The translations under genes and the position numbers were made by a program. The notes below the pieces were generated by a model. It was not told the origin of the DNA. It saw nothing but the letters and a program-made list of their open reading frames with translations, and searched no databases. Shown here one piece after another: positions 31,510 to 36,148 of a DNA stretch of 36,148 nt; the first letter of the stretch is position 1, and each line of letters starts with the position of its first letter. Origin of the DNA: Bradyrhizobium sp. (GTDB lineage Bacteria > Pseudomonadota > Alphaproteobacteria > Rhizobiales > Xanthobacteraceae); the NCBI RefSeq assembly GCF_030697065.1, contig NZ_JAUYQU010000276.1, forward strand, positions 1 to 36,148, read 5' to 3'.

Positions 31510-31641
31510 TTATTTCGGTGCGATCCACAGCCTCAAACCATAGGAGAGCAGGGTGACGGCGCCGACCCCGGCGAGCCAAAGCGCCGCGAACCACAGCAGG
31601 CGCCGCGCCAGCGGCCGCGGATTGGGCTCTGGCGGCGTCAA
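31510..31641 (-). CDS. Small DUF2474-like subunit of the cytochrome bd operon, 43 aa
   Basis: The frame starts at TTG 31641, overlapping the stop of the subunit II gene (TTGA), with GGGAGCGG seven bases upstream. It ends at 31510. The product, read from TTG, begins TPPEPNPRPLARRLLWFAAL and continues with one membrane span (LWFAALWLAGVGAVTLLSYG) and a short tail LRLWIAPK. Short single-span proteins of this type (DUF2474) occur downstream of CioAB-type bd oxidases and are thought to play the stabilising part that CydX has in E. coli. The direct translational overlap with cydB supports that it is a real gene. Confidence 0.85.
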   Translation of the reverse strand: MTPPEPNPRPLARRLLWFAALWLAGVGAVTLLSYGLRLWIAPK

Positions 31642-32651
31642 TGATAGCCGCTCCCGGGCTTTACCTTGCCGCGGAACACCCAATAGGCCCAGCCGGTATA
31701 GCCGAGAATCAGCGGGATCAGCACGGCCACGCCGAACAGCATGAAGACCTGGCTGTTCTCCGGCGAGGCCGCCTGCCAGATGGTGATGCTCTGCGGCACG
31801 ATATAGGGCCACATGCTGATGCCGAGCCCGGCATAGGACAGCGCGAACAGCGTCAGGGTCAGCAAGAACGGCTGATAATCCCGTTTGCGGGCGAGGCTGC
31901 GCAGCAGCAGCACGGTGACGATGGCGACCGCGACCGGCACCGGCGCGGTCAGGGCGATGCCCGGCCAGGAGAACCACCGCTCGGTATACTGGATGTGCAG
32001 GAACGGCGTGGCGAGGCTGACCGCGCCGATGGCGCCGATCATCGCAAACAGCAGAAACCAGCTCAGGTGATAGGCCTTGTCGCGCAGCTCGCCCTCGGTC
32101 TTCATGACCAGCCAGGTCGCGCCCAGCAGCGCGTAGCCGACCACCACCGCGACCCCGGTCAGCATGCTGAACGGCGTCAGCCAGTCCCACCAGCCGCCGG
32201 CATATTGCCGGCCCTCTACCTGCACGCCCTGCAGGATGGCGCCGAGCGCGACGCCCTGCGCCAGCGCCGCCACCAGCGAGCCGGCAAAAAACGGGATATC
32301 CCAGCGATTGCGCTCGCTGGGTCTGGTCCGCCAGCGGAATTCGAAGGCGACGCCGCGAAACACCAAGCCGATCAGCATCGCGATCATGGGGGTGTACAGC
32401 GCCGGCATCAGCACCGCATAGGCCAGCGGAAACGCCGCCATCAGGCCGCCGCCGCCGAGCACCAGCCAGGTTTCGTTGCCGTCCCACACCGGCGCGACGC
32501 TGTTCATGATGACGTCGCGATCGGCCTTCCTGGGAAACAATGGAAACAGAATGCCGAGGCCGAGGTCGAACCCGTCCATGACCACATAGACGAAGACCGC
32601 AAAGGCGATGATGAACGCCCAGACCGTGGCGATATCGATGGCGGCGGTCAT
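31638..32651 (-). CDS. cydB: Cytochrome bd-type quinol oxidase subunit II (CydB/CioB)
   Basis: 337 residues, nine or so spans. It opens DIATVWAFIIAFAVFVYVVM, then DGFDLGLGILFPLFPRKADR, the DGFDLG motif being diagnostic of subunit II. Next come SVAPVWDGNETWLVLGGGGL with the NETWLV motif, LMPALYTPMIAMLIGLVFRG and VAFEFRWRT. No haem ligands reside in this subunit; it supports the complex. The ATG overlaps the cydA stop (ATGA). It ends GKVKPGSGYH just before the DUF2474-like gene. It works with CydA in the inner membrane as a terminal oxidase that reduces O2 from quinol. Confidence 0.97.
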   Translation of the reverse strand: MTAAIDIATVWAFIIAFAVFVYVVMDGFDLGLGILFPLFPRKADRDVIMNSVAPVWDGNETWLVLGGGGLMAAFPLAYAVLMPALYTPMIAMLIGLVFRGVAFEFRWRTRPSERNRWDIPFFAGSLVAALAQGVALGAILQGVQVEGRQYAGGWWDWLTPFSMLTGVAVVVGYALLGATWLVMKTEGELRDKAYHLSWFLLFAMIGAIGAVSLATPFLHIQYTERWFSWPGIALTAPVPVAVAIVTVLLLRSLARKRDYQPFLLTLTLFALSYAGLGISMWPYIVPQSITIWQAASPENSQVFMLFGVAVLIPLILGYTGWAYWVFRGKVKPGSGYH

Positions 32652-34066
32652 GCGGCGGTCCCCCGCGCGGCTGCTCCGGCGGCAGGCGTGATGCCGGCGG
32701 CGCGCGCCGGCTTATCGCCGCTCGGTCCCTGTTCACCTTGATGCGGCGGCGCCGCCATCAAGCGGAGCATGTAGATCACACCGGCGCCGAACACCAGGAA
32801 ATACACGATGATGAAGGCGATCAGCGACGAGGCGACTGCCGGAGCCGCCAGCGGCGAGGCGGAATCAGCCGTCCGCAACAGCCCGTAGACCGTGAACGGC
32901 TGACGCCCGGTCTCGGTGGTGATCCAGCCCGCCAGCACGGCGATGAAGCCCGAAGGCGCCATCGCGATCGCCGACATCAGCATCAACCGCGAATGATAGA
33001 GCGTGCCGCGCCAGCGCGCCCACAGGCTGAGCAGGCCGAGCCCCAGCATCAACAGGCCCATGCCGACCATGATCCGGAACGACCAGAAGGTGATGGCCAC
33101 CGGCGGCCAGTTTTCGCGCGGCACGGTGTCGAGGCCGGCCATCGGCGCATCGAGTGAATGTTTCAGGATCAGTGAGCCCAGCTTCGGGATTTCGACGGCA
33201 TATTTCACCTTGCCGGCGGCCTGGTCGGGCCAGCCGAACAGGATCAGCGGCGCGCCGTCGTTGTGGCTGTCGAAATGGCCTTCCATCGCCATGATCTTCA
33301 CCGGCTGGTGCTCCAGCGTGTTGAGGCCGTGCTGGTCGCCGGCGAAAATCTGCAGCGGCGCCACCAGGGTCGCCATCCACATCGCCATCGAAAACATCAC
33401 GCGAGGGCCCGCGAGATGCGGGTCGCGCAGCAGGTGAAACGCAGCGACGGCCCCGACCACCAGAGCGGTGGTCAGATACGCCGCCAGCACCATGTGCACG
33501 AGGCGATAGGGAAACGACGGATTGAAAATCACCTTGAACCAGTCGACGGCGATGAACTGGCCTTCGGCATTGATGCCGTAGCCGGCCGGCGTCTGCATCC
33601 AGGAATTGGCCGACAGGATCCAGAACGTGGAGATCAGCGTGCCGATCGCCACCATCAGGGTCGCGAGGAAATGCAGCCGGGGGCCGACGCGATCGAGGCC
33701 GAACAGCATGACGCCGAGAAAACCCGCCTCGAGAAAGAAGGCGGTCAGCACCTCGTAGGCCATCAGGGGCCCGATCACCGGGCCGGCCTTGTCGGAAAAC
33801 ACCGACCAGTTGGTGCCGAACTGGTAGGACATCACGATGCCCGACACCACGCCCATGCCGAATGCGACCGCGAAGATCTTCAGCCAGTAATTGAACAGGT
33901 TGATGAAGACTTCACGCCCGGTCCAGAGCCAGAGCGCCTCCAGCACCGCGAGGTAGCTGGCAAGCCCGATCGAGAAGGCCGGAAAAATGATGTGAAACGA
34001 CATCGTGAAGGCGAACTGCGCCCGCGCCAGCACCACGGCATCCCAGCCTTCGAACATCGGCACCAT
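32648..34066 (-). CDS. cydA: Cytochrome bd-type quinol oxidase subunit I, cyanide-insensitive (CioA) type
   Basis: 472 residues; about nine spans. Haem ligands visible are His25 (SFHIIFP), His191 (YRLVHMVLAAY) and Met333 (FRIMVGMG). Glu105 and Glu113 (YEVLTAFFLEAG) fit the proton path. The Q-loop carries GDQHGLNTLEHQPVKIMAME, with Lys257 and Glu262 for quinol contact, and is short; with the ending ETGRQPFTVYG in place of GRQPW, this matches the CIO branch. Such oxidases work under low oxygen, cyanide or sulfide, which fits the sulfide-response genes elsewhere in the window, though a link is unproven. Start ATG at 34066; an ATG nine bases later is equally possible. It is separated from the thioredoxin gene upstream by a hairpin. 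Confidence 0.96.
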   Translation of the reverse strand: MVPMFEGWDAVVLARAQFAFTMSFHIIFPAFSIGLASYLAVLEALWLWTGREVFINLFNYWLKIFAVAFGMGVVSGIVMSYQFGTNWSVFSDKAGPVIGPLMAYEVLTAFFLEAGFLGVMLFGLDRVGPRLHFLATLMVAIGTLISTFWILSANSWMQTPAGYGINAEGQFIAVDWFKVIFNPSFPYRLVHMVLAAYLTTALVVGAVAAFHLLRDPHLAGPRVMFSMAMWMATLVAPLQIFAGDQHGLNTLEHQPVKIMAMEGHFDSHNDGAPLILFGWPDQAAGKVKYAVEIPKLGSLILKHSLDAPMAGLDTVPRENWPPVAITFWSFRIMVGMGLLMLGLGLLSLWARWRGTLYHSRLMLMSAIAMAPSGFIAVLAGWITTETGRQPFTVYGLLRTADSASPLAAPAVASSLIAFIIVYFLVFGAGVIYMLRLMAAPPHQGEQGPSGDKPARAAGITPAAGAAARGTAA

Positions 34067-34146
34067 CCGTCAAGGTTGGATCGTGCCGTCTGGATATCAC
34101 GCCGACCGGAGCAGGGAAATCACGAACGAACGATTGGCAGGTTCCC

Positions 34147-34172
34147 GCGCGGCGCCCTTGCATGCGCCGCGC
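34147..34172. terminator. GC-rich hairpin between the thioredoxin gene and the bd oxidase operon
   Basis: Nine-base arms GCGCGGCGC and GCGCCGCGC pair perfectly across an eight-base loop, 15 bases after the stop of the thioredoxin gene (minus strand). On the minus strand no T-run follows; on the plus strand GTTTTG does. A stem of this strength probably separates the CcdA-thioredoxin unit from the oxidase operon, at least partly. Confidence 0.55.
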
Positions 34173-34187
34173 GTTTTGCCGATTCGC

Positions 34188-34754
34188 TCAGCCGTTCGCG
34201 TCGAGCAGCCGCGCCACGGTGCGGTCGATCTGATCGTACTGGCCTTCGCCGGCGTGCTGGAACACGATCCTGCCGTTCTGGTCGATGATGTACTGGGCCG
34301 GCCAATACTGGTTGCGCCAGGCGTTCCAGGTCCTGAAATCATTATCCTGTGCCACTGGATAGGTGATGCCGTGCCGTTTCAGCGCGGCCTGCACGTTGGA
34401 ACCCGATCGCTCGAACGGGAACTCCGGTGTATGGATGCCGACCACGACGAGGCCGCGGTCTTTGTATTTTGCATTGAGCGCGACGACGTGCGGCAGCGCA
34501 TTGATGCAGTTGACGCAGCCATAGGTCCAGAAATTCACTAGCACCACCTTGCCGCGAAGGTCCGCGAGCTTGAGCGGCGCCGAATTGAACCAGTTGCCGA
34601 TGCCGGTGAATTCAGGCGCCGGGCCTTGCGCCGCGGCGACGGCAATCGGTGCGATCGTGTCGCGCGCGACCCCGCCGCCGATGCCGAGGCTGACGGCGCC
34701 GATCAGGGCGAGGGCGAACACGGAAGCGGTCGCGGCGAGGAAACGTTTGGTCAT
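34188..34754 (-). CDS. Secreted thioredoxin-like (TlpA/DipZ-type) protein
   Basis: 188 residues. The N-terminal hydrophobic segment (RFLAATASVFALALIGAVSL) is a signal peptide or anchor, so the domain faces the periplasm. The fold shows WFNSAPLKLADLRGKVVLVN, then FWTYGCVNCINALPHVVALN with active-site CVNC (Cys80, Cys83), GLVVVGIHTPEFPFERS and YPVAQDNDFRTWNAWRNQYW, PAQYIIDQNGRIV. The WTYGCVNC variant differs from the WCPPC of TlpA and matches the DipZ-type C-terminal domain. It would take electrons from the CcdA-like protein encoded 30 bp upstream and reduce periplasmic thiols, possibly for cytochrome maturation. Confidence 0.92.
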   Translation of the reverse strand: MTKRFLAATASVFALALIGAVSLGIGGGVARDTIAPIAVAAAQGPAPEFTGIGNWFNSAPLKLADLRGKVVLVNFWTYGCVNCINALPHVVALNAKYKDRGLVVVGIHTPEFPFERSGSNVQAALKRHGITYPVAQDNDFRTWNAWRNQYWPAQYIIDQNGRIVFQHAGEGQYDQIDRTVARLLDANG

Positions 34755-34784
34755 GGAAAGCTCCGTTCGGGGTGGATCCGGGGG

Positions 34785-35486
34785 TTAGAGGCCGAGCTGG
34801 CCGTTCGGATAAAATCCGGTCAGCCACGCCACGATCAGCGTGTCATATTGAAACCAGGAGGCCACCGCGAAGGCGATCACGATGGCGCCGAACCCCTGCT
34901 GCAGCCGGGGGGAGATCGCCGCGATGCTGCGGACCCGGGTCGTGACGGCTTGGCCGCCATAGGCGATCGCCAGCATCGGAATCGCGGCGCCAATCGCGTA
35001 GACCACCAGCAGCACGCTCGCCCATGCGGTGTCCGGGGAGGTTGCGACCACCGTCAGGATCGAACCCAGCACCGGACCGGCGCAGGGCGTCCAGACCAGG
35101 CCAAGCGTGGTGCCCAGCAGGAATCCACCGAGATTGCCCTGATGCGCCGCGAAGCTGCCGGCGTGACCGGACCCGATCATCCCGTTGAGCCGGACCGACA
35201 GCCATTCGTACGGCCTGGGCCAGATCATCAGCAGCCCGAAGCCGAGCAGCAGCACAGTCGCGGCGGTGCGCAGGTTGTTGGGGTCGAAGTCGAAGATGCG
35301 GGTAACAGCGCTGAGCGCCAGCGCGGTGGCGGAAAACGACATGACAAAACCTGCCGCGATCATCGCCGGGCGCAGCTTGCCGGTCTGGCCGACCGAAGCG
35401 CCCAGCAGGATCGGCAGCATCGGCAGCGTGCAGGGAGCTGCGACGGTGACGACCCCGGCGAGCAATGCGAGAACGAGGTTGAGCAT
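34785..35486 (-). CDS. ccdA: CcdA-like thiol-electron transmembrane carrier
   Basis: 233 residues with six predicted spans. MLNLVLALLAGVVTVAAPCT carries Cys19 in AAPCTLP, and LGLVWTPCAGPVLGSILTVV carries Cys135 in WTPCAGP. These are the two cysteines that CcdA/DsbD use to move electrons across the inner membrane. The lengths of the spans and the PCTLP/PCAGP proline pairing fit the family. It is co-oriented with the secreted thioredoxin-like gene (30-bp gap), so the two form a split DsbD/DipZ-like pathway from cytosolic thioredoxin to a periplasmic acceptor. Confidence 0.93.
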   Translation of the reverse strand: MLNLVLALLAGVVTVAAPCTLPMLPILLGASVGQTGKLRPAMIAAGFVMSFSATALALSAVTRIFDFDPNNLRTAATVLLLGFGLLMIWPRPYEWLSVRLNGMIGSGHAGSFAAHQGNLGGFLLGTTLGLVWTPCAGPVLGSILTVVATSPDTAWASVLLVVYAIGAAIPMLAIAYGGQAVTTRVRSIAAISPRLQQGFGAIVIAFAVASWFQYDTLIVAWLTGFYPNGQLGL

Positions 35487-35652
35487 CGAACGGGACCTGT
35501 CGGATGATCCCGACCGTGCCGTGTGGCCACGCGAGAGATCTCGATCGTCCTTCGGGCTGGCGGGCCGCGGCGTTACACCGGCGACGCCGGGGCGGCGTCA
35601 CGTGTTGGTGAGGAAATCGGCGGCTCCGCTCCCGGCGCCGTCAGCGCCTGCC

Positions 35653-35693
35653 AAAAACAGAGCGACCCGGAGGGGGCATCCCGTCCGGGTCGT
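35653..35693 (-). terminator. Intrinsic terminator after the small secreted-protein gene
   Basis: On the minus strand an eight-base stem CGACCCGG/CCGGGTCG with a 14-base loop is followed by CTCTGTTTTT. It lies about 50 bases after the stop of the 66-aa gene (35741) and ends that transcript before the ccdA promoter region. Confidence 0.75.
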
Positions 35694-35740
35694 TGGAGGT
35701 AACTTGGCAGGTAGAAGGCTTGGTCGTTGGAAACCTGAAT

Positions 35741-35941
35741 TCAGCGGGTGGTCTCGCTGTCGTAGGAGATCACGCAGACCTCCGAGGGATTCCTGGTGCT
35801 GCAATCGACCACTTGCTCGCGGACCAGCATCGTTCCGGTGCCGCGCTCGGCGCGGGGCGCGGTGTTCTGGGCGGAGAGCGAGGCCAGGGTGCAGACCGCG
35901 CCGAGCGGGATAATGAAGAAGCGGAAGGAAGGCTTCAGCAT
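35741..35941 (-). CDS. Small secreted hypothetical protein, 66 aa
   Basis: ATG 35941 follows AGGAGAAC at good spacing, giving MLKPSFRFFIIPLGAVCTLA, a signal peptide that probably ends near LSAQN. Longer openings upstream have poor ribosome sites. The mature part (about 40 residues) contains GTMLVREQVVDCSTRNPSEV and CVISYDSETTR, with two cysteines (DC, VC) that could form a disulfide in the periplasm. It resembles no family I can name. A clear intrinsic terminator follows, so it is transcribed on its own. The CcdA and thioredoxin genes further along the same strand handle periplasmic thiols, but a link is only positional. Confidence 0.75.
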   Translation of the reverse strand: MLKPSFRFFIIPLGAVCTLASLSAQNTAPRAERGTGTMLVREQVVDCSTRNPSEVCVISYDSETTR

Positions 35942-36091
35942 GTTCGTTCTCCTGTTCGGCGTTGGCGTTGCGTTGATGATTGCGGGTATAGGGGAAGAAA
36001 TTTTCCGGGTGATGTCGTGGATTGTTTCAATTGTTTCGTCGGAGGTAATCTCTTCCGTCGTCACAAAGCCGGTTTTTCGTCCCTATTGTCC

Positions 36092-36107
36092 TTTCAACCA
36101 GTTGAAA
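36092..36107. promoter_or_regulatory. Perfect palindrome near the window edge
   Basis: TTTCAAC-CA-GTTGAAA, in an AT-rich stretch about 150 bases upstream of the small secreted-protein gene. It has the form of a dimeric-regulator operator. The neighbouring gene to the right is outside the window. Confidence 0.4.
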
Positions 36108-36148
36108 TTACTCGATTTTATGCCGCGAGGCTGTCGACGCCGGCGCCC

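Overview
The window is GC-rich chromosomal DNA, most likely from an alphaproteobacterium of the Bradyrhizobium/Rhodopseudomonas group. Support comes from the codon bias, a bigR-type repressor beside a persulfide dioxygenase-rhodanese fusion, an AapJ-type binding protein, paired acyl-CoA dehydrogenases, and seven palindromic intergenic elements of several families. This is judged from the sequence alone. I see no tRNA, rRNA, CRISPR array, transposase or phage gene.

Layout. (1) 1-7099 is a substrate-uptake and flavin-oxidation locus. On the minus strand lie a flavin reductase (cut by the window edge) and an NtaA/SnaA/DszA-type monooxygenase broken by a frameshift. On the plus strand lie a CysL-like LysR regulator, a sodium:solute symporter, a small membrane protein and an intact second copy of the monooxygenase. 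Upstream of the broken gene and upstream of the symporter there is a full match to the sigma-54 (-24/-12) consensus. (2) 7140-11086 holds an MFS exporter divergent from an ATP-grasp ligase, then four short, charged proteins of unknown function. (3) 11218-17660 is a cobalamin locus: a cobalamin riboswitch reads leftward into a TonB-dependent receptor and an unknown 333-aa protein, while a BtuCDF-type ABC importer (permease, ATPase, binding protein) reads rightward with no riboswitch of its own. (4) 17836-20196 has a persulfide dioxygenase-rhodanese fusion divergent from BigR, then a DUF938 methyltransferase. (5) 20208-26719 has a prolyl oligopeptidase, two MFS transporters, an NTF2-fold protein, a glyoxalase-fold protein and a carboxymuconolactone-decarboxylase-like protein. 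(6) 26888-29338 encodes two acyl-CoA dehydrogenases that look like the catalytic and non-catalytic subunits of a heteromeric enzyme. (7) 29599-35941, all on the minus strand, has an amino-acid binding protein without a transporter, an L,D-transpeptidase, a cytochrome bd (CIO-type) oxidase with a 43-aa accessory protein, a CcdA/thioredoxin pair and a small secreted protein.

How they work together. The first locus reads as a regulated module that imports an unknown small molecule by symport and oxidises it with FMNH2-dependent monooxygenases fed by the flavin reductase. The broken copy may have been replaced by its paralogue while its reductase was kept. The cobalamin locus gives a full outer-to-inner-membrane route. 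The bd oxidase and CcdA/thioredoxin genes are both envelope redox functions but appear to be separate transcripts divided by a strong hairpin. The most novel material is the twin sigma-54 promoters of the monooxygenase locus, the unknown 333-aa protein behind the cobalamin riboswitch, and the small-protein group at 9.9-11.1 kb.
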